DNA of 64,000 bases from Sulfodiicoccus acidiphilus (GTDB taxonomy: Archaea; Thermoproteota; Thermoprotei_A; Sulfolobales; Sulfolobaceae): assembly GCF_003967175.1 (NCBI RefSeq), contig NZ_AP018553.1, forward strand, positions 248,001-312,000, read 5' to 3'. Made by a program: the position numbers and the translations under genes. Below the pieces are notes generated by a model that was not told where the DNA came from, did not search any database, and saw only the letters and a list, made by a program, of their open reading frames with translations. Shown piece by piece: positions 17,206 through 27,047 of the stretch. How positions within the stretch are numbered: the first letter of the stretch is position 1; every line of letters begins with the position of its first letter.

Positions 17206-18237
17206 ATGGGTCATAGGAAGCTGTCCTCGCCGAGGAGAGGTTCGTCAGGCCTTAGACCTAGGAAGAGGAGTAATGAGTTGTTGCCGTCGCCTAAGTCGTG
17301 GCCGACGGTGAAGGCGGATTCCCCATTGTTGTTGGGTTTCGTTGGTTATAAGGCAGGTATGACGCACGTGTTCATGATAGATGATAGGCCTAATTCCCCA
17401 AATCTAGGAAAGGAGATATTCGTTCCCGTGACTGTTATAGAGACCCCACCTTTGATCCCGTTGGCTGTGAGGGGATATACCATCGATGGAAGAGGGGAGT
17501 TACAAGCCTTGACGGAGTACTGGATAAAGCCACCTAAGGAGCTTGACATTAAGAGGAAGATATTCTCCTTTAATTACTCCGAGACACGCGCGAGAGAGTC
17601 CTTAGACGAGCTTTCTTCTAAGTTAGAGAGAATGAAAGTATTGAGGGTAGTAGCAGCCACTCAACCTAGATTGGTTCCAGGACTCGGCAAGAAGAGACCT
17701 GATGTGGTTGAGATCCAGGTGACCGGAGGACAGCTAAAAGCTCAGTTAGACTACGTGCTTAGCTTGTTGGGAAAACCATTGGAAGTTAAGGACGTCCTTA
17801 AAGAAGGGCAACTGGTGGATTTGATAGGAGTGAGTAAAGGCAAGGGATTTCAGGGTGCGATAAAGAGGTTCGGTGTGATGGAGCTGCCGAGGTGGCACAA
17901 ACACAGGAAAGGGAGCAGAAAGGTAGGAACTAGGGGACCATCGCCAGGAACTCCCAGTTATACTCCCCAACCTGGACAACTCGGCTACTTCAGGAGGACG
18001 GAGTTCAACAAGAGGATCCTAAAAATATCTAACAACGTGGAGGAAGTGAACCCCAAGGGCGGCTTCATTAGTTACGGTCTTGTCAGGAACTGGTACGTAT
18101 TAATTGAAGGTAGTGTTATAGGAACCAAGAAGAGGCCGATCTTCATGCGTTACCCGATTAGACCCACTTGGGAACCTAGATCGATTCCGCAGTTCACCTA
18201 CGTAAGTACTCTAAGTAAGCAGGGTGTTGGAATTTGA
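17206..18237 (+). CDS. rpl3: Ribosomal protein uL3
   Basis: Encodes 343 residues, first gene of the large superoperon. uL3 binds 23S rRNA near the peptidyl transferase centre. Family sequence includes GYKAGMTHV near residue 46 and the WHKHRKGSRKVGTRGPSPG loop. The start ATG follows a GGAGAGG element. Overlaps rpl4 by four bases. Confidence 0.98.
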   Translation: MGHRKLSSPRRGSSGLRPRKRSNELLPSPKSWPTVKADSPLLLGFVGYKAGMTHVFMIDDRPNSPNLGKEIFVPVTVIETPPLIPLAVRGYTIDGRGELQALTEYWIKPPKELDIKRKIFSFNYSETRARESLDELSSKLERMKVLRVVAATQPRLVPGLGKKRPDVVEIQVTGGQLKAQLDYVLSLLGKPLEVKDVLKEGQLVDLIGVSKGKGFQGAIKRFGVMELPRWHKHRKGSRKVGTRGPSPGTPSYTPQPGQLGYFRRTEFNKRILKISNNVEEVNPKGGFISYGLVRNWYVLIEGSVIGTKKRPIFMRYPIRPTWEPRSIPQFTYVSTLSKQGVGI

Positions 18238-19034
18238 CTTGGTTGGAAACAGTAGAGAAATCTGTTCCCCTTTACGATCTACAGGGATCCAAGGTAGGGG
18301 AGGTTAAGCTTCCTAACCTATTTTCCTTCCCGGTCAGGAAGGACATAATAAGGAGGGTTTATATCTCCTCTCTAACGAAAAAACTACAACCCAAGGGAAG
18401 GGATCCCATGGCAGGGAGGAGGACACCAGCTTCGAGCTTTGGAATCAACTTAGGAATGGCTAGAATTCCGAGAGTAAGCGGTAGTGGAGAGGGTGCCCTA
18501 GCTCCTAACACGGTTGGTGGAAGGCTTGCCTTTCCTCCTACGCCGAGGAAGGAGTTGGCCGAAAATGTGAACAGGAAAGAGGTCAGGTTGGCTCTTATTT
18601 CCGCGCTAAGTGCGACCTCTGACTTGTCCTCGGTGAGAGCTAGGGGTCATAAGTTCTCTGGAGACGTATTACCTATAGTTATAAGGGATGACTTCGAGGG
18701 TATGAGAACCACTGTGGAGGCGCTAGAAGTGTTAGAGGAACTGGGACTGAAGGAGGATCTTAACAGGGCTAAGGATGGAATAAAAATCCGAGCAGGTAAA
18801 GGTAAGATGCGCGGTAGAAGGTACGTATGTCCTAAGAGTATACTAGTTGTGATCGGAAAAGACGATGCTCCGTTGAGGCGTTCCTTAAGAAACGTCCCTG
18901 GAGTGGACGTAGTTAGCGCAAGGGTAGTAGGGGTCATACACCTAGCGCCAGGAGGACAACCAGGCAGGTTGACAGTCTACACAGAGTCAGCTTTAAGTAA
19001 ACTAACACAGCGATTAGGGGGTGGCCTCCAGTGA
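18234..19034 (+). CDS. rpl4: Ribosomal protein uL4 (L4/L1e)
   Basis: Encodes 266 residues from a TTG that overlaps the rpl3 stop. uL4 lines the exit tunnel with an extended loop, visible as the glycine-rich RMPR-like segment around GRRTPASSFGINLGMARIPR. The C-terminal part carries KGKMRGRRY and the globular fold. Confidence 0.97.
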   Translation: MTWLETVEKSVPLYDLQGSKVGEVKLPNLFSFPVRKDIIRRVYISSLTKKLQPKGRDPMAGRRTPASSFGINLGMARIPRVSGSGEGALAPNTVGGRLAFPPTPRKELAENVNRKEVRLALISALSATSDLSSVRARGHKFSGDVLPIVIRDDFEGMRTTVEALEVLEELGLKEDLNRAKDGIKIRAGKGKMRGRRYVCPKSILVVIGKDDAPLRRSLRNVPGVDVVSARVVGVIHLAPGGQPGRLTVYTESALSKLTQRLGGGLQ

Positions 19035-19282
19035 GTCTCATAAGAAGTGGGCTCAACACGGAAAAGGCAATAAGGTTGATCGAGAAAGAAAACTCCATCA
19101 CCTTACTAGTTGATAGAAAGGCCACTAAGGGAGAAGTCAAGAAAGAAGTCGAGTCCCTCTTCAATGTGAAGGTTGAAAAGGTTCGACTCTTGATCACCCC
19201 GACTGGGGAGAAGAAGGCCTACATTAAGTTGAAGAAGGAGTTCAAGGCCAGCGAGGTGGCCGGGAAGTTAGGAGTATTGTGA
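19031..19282 (+). CDS. rpl23: Ribosomal protein uL23
   Basis: Encodes 83 residues from a GTG overlapping the rpl4 stop. uL23 sits at the tunnel exit and docks SRP and the translocon. The family pattern NTEKAIRLIEKENSI followed by VEKVRLLITPTGEKKAYI is clear. Confidence 0.97.
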   Translation: MSLIRSGLNTEKAIRLIEKENSITLLVDRKATKGEVKKEVESLFNVKVEKVRLLITPTGEKKAYIKLKKEFKASEVAGKLGVL

Positions 19283-19294
19283 GGTGAGTGAGGA

Positions 19295-20019
19295 GTGGGG
19301 AAGAAGTTAAGACAGCAGAGGGCAGGAAGAGGTACTCCTACCTTTGTTACTCCCGAAGCCCATAGAATTGGAGCTGTAAGATATCCACGGATCAACGAAA
19401 AGATGAATGGGAAGGTGGAGGACATAGTCCATGCCCCTGGAATGAACGCTCCGATAGCTTTGATAAGGCTAGATAACGGTTTGACCTTCTTTAACCAAGC
19501 GGTAATGGGAACCCATGTGGGACAGAGGATCGAGTTTGGTTTCGGTGCTAAAGCGAGCTCCGGTAATATCGTCAGGGTAGGAGACGTCCAGGAAGGGACG
19601 AACCTCTGCAACATAGAGATAGTAAACGGAGATGGGGGAAGTTGGCTAGGTCGGCTGGTGGATACGCCGTGGTTGTTGGGAGGAGTGGAACTAAAGTAAT
19701 TTTACGTCTGCCTTCAGGCAAAGTTATGGAGGTAAGTGAAGACGCTAGAGCCACTGTGGGAGTTGTGGCTGGAGGAGGTGCCTCAGAGAAACCGCTCCTT
19801 AAGGCAGGGGCGTCCTACTACAAGTACAAGAACAAAGCTAAAAAGTGGCCCACAGTTAGGGGAGTTGCGATGAATGTTGTTTCTCATCCTCATGGAGGAG
19901 GTCTTCACCCTAGCGTTAGTAGGTCAAGTACAGTGAGTCGGAATGCCCCGCCTGGGAGGAAGGTGGGCCACATAGCAGCGAAGAGGACAGGAAGGAAGGT
20001 GGGAGAGAGTGGTGCCTGA
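19295..20019 (+). CDS. rpl2: Ribosomal protein uL2, interrupted by a one-base frameshift
   Basis: uL2 is essential for 50S assembly and peptidyl transfer. The reading frame is split. The first 134-codon frame is homologous up to IVNGDGG, and the rest, [17 protein letters not shown] onward to the C-terminus, is one frame back. Adding one G to the G5 run at 19634-19638 restores a 241-residue protein through [11 protein letters not shown]. The SHPHGGG region near the catalytic centre is intact in the second half. A genuine null allele is not credible, so the cause is a missing base in the assembly or -1 recoding at the G run. The start is GTG. Confidence 0.95.
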
Positions 20020-20431
20020 CATTCCACCTGAGTGGCGTAAGTTCAAGTACAGAGGTAAGACGATCGATGAGTTAATGGCCATGCCAATGGACGAATTCAT
20101 AAAGATGCTACCGTCAAGAAAGAGGAGATCCCTGAAGAGGGGATTCACTGAGCAGCAAAGGAATCTCCTAGAGAAAATAAGGACATATAGGAGAGACCCT
20201 AAGCAGGGAAAGTCCATCAGGACTCACGTGAGGGACATGGTGATATTACCTGAGATGGTTGGATTGAAGTTCGCAGTCCACAATGGTAAGGAATTCGTGG
20301 AATTCGTGGTGTCTCCAGAGATGATAGGACACTATCTAGGGGAATTCTCCTCACCCATAAAGAAGGTGGAACACGGAGAGCCTGGACTGAAGGCAACTAG
20401 GTCCAGTCTATTCTTAGCTATGAAGGGATGA
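20009..20431 (+). CDS. rps19: Ribosomal protein uS19
   Basis: Encodes 140 residues, overlapping rpl2 by 11 bases. uS19 lies in the 30S head. The conserved block [17 protein letters not shown] and the C-terminal [24 protein letters not shown] are standard. Two adjacent GTG codons (20009, 20012) can start it. Confidence 0.96.
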   Translation: MVPDIPPEWRKFKYRGKTIDELMAMPMDEFIKMLPSRKRRSLKRGFTEQQRNLLEKIRTYRRDPKQGKSIRTHVRDMVILPEMVGLKFAVHNGKEFVEFVVSPEMIGHYLGEFSSPIKKVEHGEPGLKATRSSLFLAMKG

Positions 20432-20434
20432 AAG

Positions 20435-20908
20435 ATGCCAGAGTGGACATACCCTGACCTAGGAATAGATGAGTTTAAGCTGGCTAAAGCGGTAGGAAGA
20501 GATCTCAGTATATCTCCTAAGGATGCTTACAATGTCTGTAAGGCCATTAGGGGAATGAAGTTGAGTGAGGCGAAAAAGTTCTTAGAGGAAGTGATTGCGA
20601 AGAGAACACCAATACCTTATTATAGATACAACAAGAGGACCTCCCACAAAAGCGGTCTCAACCAGAGGTGGGGGGTTAAGAGCGGGAGATACCCCGTCAA
20701 GGTAGCGAGGGAATTAAACAAATTACTTACTAACGTTGAGGCCAACGCCGCAGGGAAGGGGCTAGACGCTGACTCCTTGAAACTGGTTCACGTAGCTGTG
20801 CACAAAGGGATAGTCATGAAGAGATACATGCCTAGAGCGTTCGGCAGATCGACCAAGAAGTACAAGAGAACCAGCACCTTAGAGGTGGTGGCGGCGGAGG
20901 TAGAATAG
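20435..20908 (+). CDS. rpl22: Ribosomal protein uL22
   Basis: Encodes 157 residues. uL22 contributes the tunnel constriction. Archaeal-type features are the N-terminal [20 protein letters not shown] and the C-terminal [16 protein letters not shown]. Starts four bases after rps19. Confidence 0.97.
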   Translation: MPEWTYPDLGIDEFKLAKAVGRDLSISPKDAYNVCKAIRGMKLSEAKKFLEEVIAKRTPIPYYRYNKRTSHKSGLNQRWGVKSGRYPVKVARELNKLLTNVEANAAGKGLDADSLKLVHVAVHKGIVMKRYMPRAFGRSTKKYKRTSTLEVVAAEVE

Positions 20909-20909
20909 T

Positions 20910-21608
20910 ATGGTTAAGATAAAGCAGTACTTCCTACAAAGGGCGATCACTAAGACAATGGTGGACGAGTATTTAGCGAAGCAGTTCTATAGGGCAGAGT
21001 ACTCTGGGGTAGAGATAGCAAAGACGCCAATGGGAACCAGGGTGATAATATACGCCGGCCGCCCGGCAATGATAATAGGAAAGGGCGGTAAGAGCATAAA
21101 GCAGCTCTCTCAAGTCCTGGAGAGATATTTCAAATTGGAGAATCCTCAAATAACTGTCGTCAACGTGGAGAAGCCCGAGCTCAACGCTAGGATTATGGCA
21201 TTCAGACTAGCCCAGAATCTGGAGAAAGGATTCCAATTCAGGAGGGCTTCGTTCATAACAATGAGGAAGATAATGGGGGCTGGTGCAGTAGGTGCCGAGA
21301 TAGTTGTGAGCGGGAAGCTAACTACTGAGAGGGCGAGGTATGAGAAATTGAAGGAAGGTCAGGTTTACAAGACAGGGGGTCAGTTGGACACCGTAGTAGA
21401 TAGGGCAATCGCAACAGCGCTACTTAAGCCTGGTATATTTGGTGTTGAAGTGGTAATAACTAAGCCGGTTAGGTCCGTGGACAAGATTCTGCCCAAGAGC
21501 CCAGAGGAAGTTAAAGTAGAAAGCAAAGAGGAAGGAGGTGTGACTGTAACCAACGTTAAGTTCATAGAGGAAGGAGGTGCGAGCCAAAGTGCCACTGAAA
21601 GTCAGTGA
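20910..21608 (+). CDS. rps3: Ribosomal protein uS3
   Basis: Encodes 232 residues with a KH domain ([15 protein letters not shown]) near residues 52-66 and the mRNA-entry domain with [19 protein letters not shown]. The C-terminal tail after about residue 195 is acidic and variable, as usual. It overlaps rpl29. Confidence 0.97.
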   Translation: MVKIKQYFLQRAITKTMVDEYLAKQFYRAEYSGVEIAKTPMGTRVIIYAGRPAMIIGKGGKSIKQLSQVLERYFKLENPQITVVNVEKPELNARIMAFRLAQNLEKGFQFRRASFITMRKIMGAGAVGAEIVVSGKLTTERARYEKLKEGQVYKTGGQLDTVVDRAIATALLKPGIFGVEVVITKPVRSVDKILPKSPEEVKVESKEEGGVTVTNVKFIEEGGASQSATESQ

Positions 21609-21798
21609 ACTGGAGCAGCTCCCACCTGAGGAACTGAAGAAGAGGATGGAAGATCTTGTCCTTCAACAGGTGAGGCTTAGGGCTCAAGCCAGAATGGGTT
21701 CGCTAAAGGAGACCTCGTCGATAAGGAATGTTAGAAAGGATATAGCGAGGATAGAAAGTGTGTTGGCTAAAAAGAGGGGAAGAAATGAAAGGTTGTGA
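21577..21798 (+). CDS. rpl29: Ribosomal protein uL29
   Basis: Up to 73 residues, almost entirely helical. The core [19 protein letters not shown] and the [17 protein letters not shown] helix identify uL29, which lies near the tunnel exit beside uL23. GTG 21577 overlaps rps3 by 32 bases; GTG 21589 is an alternative with a GGAGGTG element 11 bases upstream. Confidence 0.93.
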   Translation: MRAKVPLKVSELEQLPPEELKKRMEDLVLQQVRLRAQARMGSLKETSSIRNVRKDIARIESVLAKKRGRNERL

Positions 21799-22042
21799 CT
21801 TTAACGGAAAGTGGTTGGAAGTCTTGGGTCATAGCGACCCGACTTTGAGAGGAGTTCAGGGTACAGTGATATGGGAAGGTGAACGAACCTTCAGAGTCCT
21901 TGCTAACGGCCACACTAAGACATTAATGAAATATCCTGGATTTTTTGTCCTAGAGGATGGCCACTCTCGGCTGAAGATAGATGGCGCTTCTCTTCAGTCG
22001 AAGATTTCGAACAGAATTGTTAGGAGGAGATGTAGAAATTGA
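21785..22042 (+). CDS. rnp1: RNase P protein component 1 (Rpp29/Pop4)
   Basis: About 85 residues from the ATG at 21785. The Sm-like barrel pattern WLEVLGHSDPTLRGVQGTVIWE and KTLMKYPGFFVLED is characteristic of archaeal Rpp29, a protein subunit of tRNA 5'-processing RNase P. Its position between rpl29 and rps17 is conserved in archaea. It overlaps the end of rpl29. Confidence 0.9.
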   Translation: MKGCDFNGKWLEVLGHSDPTLRGVQGTVIWEGERTFRVLANGHTKTLMKYPGFFVLEDGHSRLKIDGASLQSKISNRIVRRRCRN

Positions 22043-22371
22043 GTCTAGGAGTTAGAAAAGTGGGCGTGCCTGGAGTCGCGCAGCCCTCGAAAATATGTGA
22101 GGATGTCCTCTGTCCATTTCACGGACACCTGAAGGTGAGAGGAACTTTCATAGAGGGAAGTCTGATAAAGATGAGAGGCACCAGGTTCGGAACCGTGCAA
22201 AGAACCTACACATATTATAACAAGAAGTACAAACGATACGAGAGAAGGAGGAGTAAGATACACGTGAGGGTTCCAGACTGTCTGGAAGTGAGAGAGGGAG
22301 ATAGAGTGATAATAGGGGAAACGAGGCCACTCGCCAAGTCAGTATCCTTCGTGGTCCTAGGGAAGAGGTGA
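22039..22371 (+). CDS. rps17: Ribosomal protein uS17
   Basis: Encodes 110 residues from a TTG that overlaps rnp1. Archaeal uS17 has an N-terminal extension with [16 protein letters not shown], then the OB fold with [28 protein letters not shown]. Confidence 0.97.
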   Translation: MSLGVRKVGVPGVAQPSKICEDVLCPFHGHLKVRGTFIEGSLIKMRGTRFGTVQRTYTYYNKKYKRYERRRSKIHVRVPDCLEVREGDRVIIGETRPLAKSVSFVVLGKR

Positions 22372-22375
22372 GACG

Positions 22376-22792
22376 ATGCCCGAGAAAATGCAGATGTTGG
22401 GAGCGAGGAAAGGGTATACTCCAGCAATACAGCACAACTCAATGGTGGTCGTTGCAGACAACAGCGGGGCCAAGCTAGCAAAGGTGATCGGAATATATGG
22501 ATATAGAGGAGTCCTCAGGAGAGTACCTTTCGCCAATATAGCTGACTTAGTAATGGTGTCGGTGAGAAGGGGGACTCCAGATGTAAGAAAGCAGAAGTTT
22601 AAGGCAGTAGTAATAAGGCAGAGAATGCCTTTCAGGAGGCCTGATGGTACTTGGATGTCCTTTGAGGACAACGCGGTGGTAATAGTTAATCCTGACGGTA
22701 CACCAAAAGGTTCGGAAATAAGGGGCCCAGTAGCCAGAGAGGCAGCAGAAAGGTGGCCCAAGATATCCAGTTTGGCCACCATAATAGTATAG
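22376..22792 (+). CDS. rpl14: Ribosomal protein uL14
   Basis: Encodes 138 residues. uL14 lies at the subunit interface. Conserved sequence: [20 protein letters not shown] and the C-terminal [15 protein letters not shown]. The ATG is four bases after rps17. Confidence 0.98.
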   Translation: MPEKMQMLGARKGYTPAIQHNSMVVVADNSGAKLAKVIGIYGYRGVLRRVPFANIADLVMVSVRRGTPDVRKQKFKAVVIRQRMPFRRPDGTWMSFEDNAVVIVNPDGTPKGSEIRGPVAREAAERWPKISSLATIIV

Positions 22793-22802
22793 GTGATTCG
22801 AG

Positions 22803-23204
22803 ATGAACTCCAGTTCTCCTAGGAAGCAGAGGAAACTACTCTACACTTCTCCCAAACATTTGAGGACGAAGTTGTTGACGGCTAAGGTGTCAGATGAGCT
22901 ATCTAACCAATATGGCATATCTAGAATAAAGGTAAGGAAGGGAGATACCGTGAAGGTGTTAAGGGGAACCAACGTTGGCTTCGAAGGAAAGGTAAACTCC
23001 GTCGACACTAAGTCGGGATTCGTAATGATCGAAGGGCTTACGAGGAAGAAAGTCGATGGGACACCGGTTTTCGTAAAGATCAGGGCCTCCAACTTAGTGG
23101 TTACTAAACTCGACATGAGTGATCCGTTGAGGAGGAAGAGCATTGAAAGGAAGGCGGAGCAACGGAAGCTTTTTATGAGAAGTGAGGCTCAGAATGGTAG
23201 CTAA
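22803..23204 (+). CDS. rpl24: Ribosomal protein uL24
   Basis: Encodes 133 residues with the KOW motif KGDTVKVLRGTNVGFEGKV at about residues 43-61. uL24 starts 50S assembly. The ATG follows a GGTGATTCGAG element. Confidence 0.97.
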   Translation: MNSSSPRKQRKLLYTSPKHLRTKLLTAKVSDELSNQYGISRIKVRKGDTVKVLRGTNVGFEGKVNSVDTKSGFVMIEGLTRKKVDGTPVFVKIRASNLVVTKLDMSDPLRRKSIERKAEQRKLFMRSEAQNGS

Positions 23205-23218
23205 AAAGGTGAGACTCT

Positions 23219-23965
23219 TTGGCGAAAATGGGCAATAGTACATACAGGACAAGGCATGCCGCGCCTAAGTTCGTTCCTGTGGGTAAGAAGGAGAGTAAGT
23301 GGTACGTTAGGACTTCCCCAGGCCCTCATTCAGCCTCAAGAAGCATACCTTTGGGTTCAGTCCTCAGGGACTCACTTAAGGTGGCTTCCACTATGACCGA
23401 GGCGCGGAAGTTAATAGCTGCTGGTGCAGTGTTGGTTGACGGGAGAGCGATCAAGGACTACAAGTTTCCGATAGGCCTCATGGACATCATTTCCTTTCCT
23501 TCAGCCGGCCAACATTACAGGGTGGTCCCAGATCCGATCAAATACCTGAAGCTGATACCCATCTCAGGTGAGGAGGCAAGGTTCAAGTACGTCAGGGTGA
23601 TCGGAAAGGTAATGACAAATAAGTCCATGATTCAGATAAATCTAGAGGACGGTAGGAACATAAGGACCTCTATGGAAAAGTATAGGACCGAGTTGCAGGT
23701 CGACACGTTCACTACACTTAAGCTAAACTTGGAAGACGGTTCGGTGATCACCAAGTTCGAGCTGAAGGAGGGGAGCTACGCAGTGGCCGTGGCTGGAAGG
23801 AACGTCGGCCTACACGGAAGGATAAGCGAAATAAGGACATCACCGTTCAAGTCAAAGAGGGACTCCCTAGTCACGGTGGAGTCAAGCAATAAGGACTCCT
23901 TCCAGACGAGGGTGATAAACATCATGGCTATAGGTGGAAAGTCTCCAGACGTGAGGCTAGATTGA
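23219..23965 (+). CDS. rps4e: Ribosomal protein eS4
   Basis: Encodes 248 residues. The N-terminal [21 protein letters not shown] and the S4-type RNA-binding segment around [14 protein letters not shown] are visible, followed by a KOW-containing C-terminal domain ([12 protein letters not shown]). Starts at TTG. Confidence 0.97.
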   Translation: MAKMGNSTYRTRHAAPKFVPVGKKESKWYVRTSPGPHSASRSIPLGSVLRDSLKVASTMTEARKLIAAGAVLVDGRAIKDYKFPIGLMDIISFPSAGQHYRVVPDPIKYLKLIPISGEEARFKYVRVIGKVMTNKSMIQINLEDGRNIRTSMEKYRTELQVDTFTTLKLNLEDGSVITKFELKEGSYAVAVAGRNVGLHGRISEIRTSPFKSKRDSLVTVESSNKDSFQTRVINIMAIGGKSPDVRLD

Positions 23966-23966
23966 C

Positions 23967-24494
23967 ATGACTGAGCAATTGGTTCAGGAAAATCCGATGA
24001 GGAGAATAAGGATAGTGAAAGTAACTGTGAACATAGGGATAGGAGAGCCTGGAGAAAGGCTCAACAGAGCCTTTTCTCTATTAGAGGAGCTCACTCAATC
24101 TAAACCCGTTATGACGAAGGCCAAGAGGAGCATAAGGGACTTCGGCGTGAGGAAAGGTACCTCAATAGGCGTTAAAGTCACCTTAAGAGGGAAGAAGGGA
24201 ATGGAATTTCTTAGGAGGGCCCTAGAGGCCTTAGGGAACAAAGTCAAGAGCTCTAGTTTCGACGATTACGGAAACTTCTCCTTCGGTATAGCTGAGCATA
24301 CTCTGCTTCCAGGTACTAGATACGATCCGGAGGTAGGTATATTCGGCATGGATATTGCAGTAACCATGGAGAGGCCGGGTTATAGGGTTATGAGGAGAAG
24401 AGCAAAGCCTTCCAAAATTCCAAGGAGGCACAGGGTTAACAGAGAGGAAGCCATAGAGTTCTTCAAGAAAGAGCTAGGTGTTGAGGTGTCGTAA
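23967..24494 (+). CDS. rpl5: Ribosomal protein uL5
   Basis: Encodes 175 residues. uL5 binds 5S rRNA in the central protuberance. Conserved stretches are [25 protein letters not shown], and the [19 protein letters not shown]-terminal part. Confidence 0.97.
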   Translation: MTEQLVQENPMRRIRIVKVTVNIGIGEPGERLNRAFSLLEELTQSKPVMTKAKRSIRDFGVRKGTSIGVKVTLRGKKGMEFLRRALEALGNKVKSSSFDDYGNFSFGIAEHTLLPGTRYDPEVGIFGMDIAVTMERPGYRVMRRRAKPSKIPRRHRVNREEAIEFFKKELGVEVS

Positions 24495-24495
24495 A

Positions 24496-24660
24496 GTGGC
24501 CAAGTACAAACCACCTGTTGAGAGAAAATACGGGAAGGGGGTCCAAGCTTGCAGGAGGTGCGGGAGCAGGGATAGCGTAATCCAGAAGTACAACCTGTAC
24601 CTCTGTAGGCAGTGTTTTAGGGAAGTGGCGTATTCTGTTGGTTTCAAGAAGTTGAGGTGA
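24496..24660 (+). CDS. rps14: Ribosomal protein uS14 (zinc type)
   Basis: Encodes 54 residues from the GTG at 24496, one base after the rpl5 stop. The zinc ribbon CRRCG...CRQC is complete. The open frame continues upstream inside rpl5, but homologous sequence begins at [14 protein letters not shown]. Confidence 0.94.
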   Translation: MAKYKPPVERKYGKGVQACRRCGSRDSVIQKYNLYLCRQCFREVAYSVGFKKLR

Positions 24661-24664
24661 AAGG

Positions 24665-25066
24665 ATGGTCGTGATAAATCCGGTAGCAAATGCGTTAACT
24701 TCGCTCTACAACAACGAGTCTAGAAGAAATAGGCAGGCAGTGATATCTCCGGCTTCTAAGCTTATCATAAACGTGTTGAGGGCGATGCAGAAAGAGGGCT
24801 ACGTAGGTGAGGTAGAGCAGGTAGACGATGGGAGGTGGGGGAAAATAGTTGTGCAGCTTCAAGGGCGCATAAACAAGTGTGGGCCTGTGACTCCTCGTTA
24901 TCCCCTAACCTATAGAGACATGATAAACCTACCAACTTACGTCAGGAAGTATCTCCCCTCTAAGGAAATAGGTATCATAATTGTATCCACCTCTAAGGGA
25001 GTTATGTCTCACAAGGAGGCAGCTCGCCTTAGAATAGGGGGAGTTGCGCTGGGTTACGTGTATTGA
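24665..25066 (+). CDS. rps8: Ribosomal protein uS8
   Basis: Encodes 133 residues. uS8 binds the central domain of 16S rRNA. Landmarks: [35 protein letters not shown], and the [18 protein letters not shown]-terminus. Confidence 0.98.
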   Translation: MVVINPVANALTSLYNNESRRNRQAVISPASKLIINVLRAMQKEGYVGEVEQVDDGRWGKIVVQLQGRINKCGPVTPRYPLTYRDMINLPTYVRKYLPSKEIGIIIVSTSKGVMSHKEAARLRIGGVALGYVY

Positions 25067-25076
25067 GGTGATGTCG

Positions 25077-25616
25077 ATGCAGTTAGCTTACGTAAAGGAA
25101 GAGGTTCAAATTCCGCAGAACGTGGCCGTTCACCTTGAGGGAAAAGTTCTCAGGGTGAAGGGAAGTAAGGGGGAGATAACTAGGGACTTCAGCTTCGCTA
25201 AAGGGATTGAAATTCGACTTGATGGTAACAAAGTGATCTTCGAAGCTACATTTCTTGACAAGAGGAAGAAAGCCCTCTTCTATTCTGTAATATCACACGT
25301 TAAGAATATGTTCAGAGGAGCTTCTGAGGGCTATGTGTACAAACTAAAGGTACTTCAGACTCACTTTCCTATGAGCGTAAAGGTGGTAAAGGACGTGGTT
25401 CAGATAACCAACCTGATAGGTGAGAAGAACGTCAGGAAGGCCTCTATCCTAGAGGGAGTGAAGGTGACTGTGAAGGGAGATGAAATAGTAGTGGAGGGAA
25501 GCGACTTGGAGAGGGTTGCACAGACGGCCGCCAACATAGAGCAAGCCTCTAAGATAAGGGGATTCGACAAGAGAATATTCGGCGATGGGATATATATAAC
25601 GAGTAAGGGTGAGTAA
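25077..25616 (+). CDS. rpl6: Ribosomal protein uL6
   Basis: Encodes 179 residues. Two duplicated uL6 domains are visible, with [21 protein letters not shown] in the first and [19 protein letters not shown] in the second. ATG 25077 has GAGGTG six bases upstream; ATG 25071 is equally in frame. Confidence 0.96.
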   Translation: MQLAYVKEEVQIPQNVAVHLEGKVLRVKGSKGEITRDFSFAKGIEIRLDGNKVIFEATFLDKRKKALFYSVISHVKNMFRGASEGYVYKLKVLQTHFPMSVKVVKDVVQITNLIGEKNVRKASILEGVKVTVKGDEIVVEGSDLERVAQTAANIEQASKIRGFDKRIFGDGIYITSKGE

Positions 25617-25618
25617 GA

Positions 25619-26005
25619 GTGAGTGAGGAAATCGACTACTTGAGGAAACTTAAGGCTAGGCGCATTAAGGGCCCCACCTTCAGACGTTTCGATTGGGACG
25701 AGTACTTTAGAATAGGGCGAAGAGACACTTGGAGGAAACCACGAGGGCTAGACAACGGGATGAGGCTGAGGCTAAAGGGATATCCCCCTAGCCCAGATCC
25801 TGGCTACAGAACCCCTGTAATAATTAGAGATCTTCATCCCACTGGGTTGAGAATAGTTAAGGTCAGTAACGAGAGGGAACTAGAGTCAATTAAGGATAGC
25901 TCAGGGAAGGTGATCGTGGTGCTAGCAGGTTCGTTAGGGTTAAGGAAGAGGATAGTTTTGCTTAATAAGGCCAAGGAATATGGCTTGAGGGTAACCAACG
26001 GGTGA
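25619..26005 (+). CDS. rpl32e: Ribosomal protein eL32
   Basis: Encodes 128 residues from a GTG just after rpl6. The block RRFDWDEYFRIGRRDTWRKP followed by GLDNGMRLRLKGYPPSPDPGY is diagnostic for eL32, absent from bacteria. Confidence 0.97.
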   Translation: MSEEIDYLRKLKARRIKGPTFRRFDWDEYFRIGRRDTWRKPRGLDNGMRLRLKGYPPSPDPGYRTPVIIRDLHPTGLRIVKVSNERELESIKDSSGKVIVVLAGSLGLRKRIVLLNKAKEYGLRVTNG

Positions 26006-26011
26006 GTAGTG

Positions 26012-26458
26012 ATGAGGTTACAGAGGAGATTGGCTTCCCAAGTGAAGGGTGTTGGAAGGAACAGGATCAAGTTTCCCGTCTCACAACTCGAGGAAATTGA
26101 GGATGCCTTAACTAGGGCCCAAGTAAAGAGGCTGATAAAGGACGGCGTTATAGTAGTTGAAAAGAAGAGAGGAATATCATCTGCGAGGCTTAAGGAACGT
26201 AAGGAGAAGCAGAGAAAGAAGAGTGAGAGGAAAGGTCCTGGAAGTCGAAAGGGAAAGCGCAGGGAAGGCAAAAAGGAAAGATGGGTCTCCACTATAAGAA
26301 AGGTTAGGCGTTACTTGAGGTGGTTGAGGGACAACGGCAGGATACCTAGGGAGGTCTATAGGGACTACTACGATAAGTCGAAGGGAGGGGTTTTTAAGAG
26401 CGTGGCAGATGTGAGGAGATCTCTCGTTTCTTCGGGCTACCTCAAGGAGGTGACGTGA
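26012..26458 (+). CDS. rpl19e: Ribosomal protein eL19
   Basis: Encodes 148 residues rich in lysine and arginine, with the long basic helix AKRGKRREGKKER-type region at about 75-93 that reaches into the small subunit. ATG 26012 is preferred over the adjacent GTG at 26009. Confidence 0.96.
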   Translation: MRLQRRLASQVKGVGRNRIKFPVSQLEEIEDALTRAQVKRLIKDGVIVVEKKRGISSARLKERKEKQRKKSERKGPGSRKGKRREGKKERWVSTIRKVRRYLRWLRDNGRIPREVYRDYYDKSKGGVFKSVADVRRSLVSSGYLKEVT

Positions 26459-26459
26459 A

Positions 26460-27047
26460 GTGAAACAGGGTCCCAATTACAAGTTAAAGCAGAGAAGACG
26501 TCGAGAGGGAAAGACTAACTACTACAGAAGGTACACTTATGTGGTATCGGGAGTTGATAGGTTAGTGGTGAGGTTTACTAACAAGGCTATCCTAGTGAGT
26601 CTACAGAAATTCGACCCCAAGGGGGACCTCACTGTGGCGAGCGCCTCTTCGTTCGAGTTGGCTAAGAAATATGGCTGGAAGGGCGATCTCAACAACTCGA
26701 CCGCGGCCTATCTGACTGGTTTTCTCCTTGGAAAGAGGGCCATCAAGGCCGGAGTGAAGGAGGCCGTACTCGACATCGGCAACAGGGTACCTGCTAAGGG
26801 TTCAAGGCTCTTTATAGCGACAAAGGGAGTCATTGATTCTGGGCTTACGGTTCCCATGAACCTCGAGGTAGACGAGGGTAGGCTCAGAGGAGAACACGTT
26901 GCTAAGTATGCTGAAATGTTAGAGCAACAAGACCCAGAGAGGTTCAAGAGAGTCTTCTCCAAGTACTTTGAGAGAGGACTCAACCCTAAGGACCTTCCCT
27001 CTCACTTCAAGGAAGTTTTAAATAAACTAAGCGAGGCGAGTGAGTGA
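26460..27047 (+). CDS. rpl18: Ribosomal protein uL18
   Basis: Encodes 195 residues, the long archaeal form. uL18 binds 5S rRNA. Family marks: KLKQRRRREGKTNYYRR, TNKAILVSLQKFDPKGD and TAAYLTGFLLGKRA. Confidence 0.97.
   Translation: MKQGPNYKLKQRRRREGKTNYYRRYTYVVSGVDRLVVRFTNKAILVSLQKFDPKGDLTVASASSFELAKKYGWKGDLNNSTAAYLTGFLLGKRAIKAGVKEAVLDIGNRVPAKGSRLFIATKGVIDSGLTVPMNLEVDEGRLRGEHVAKYAEMLEQQDPERFKRVFSKYFERGLNPKDLPSHFKEVLNKLSEASE

Noticed and set aside
19642-20019. Separate small gene starting at 19642
   Set aside because: The sequence is the C-terminal half of uL2 and continues the homology of the upstream frame.
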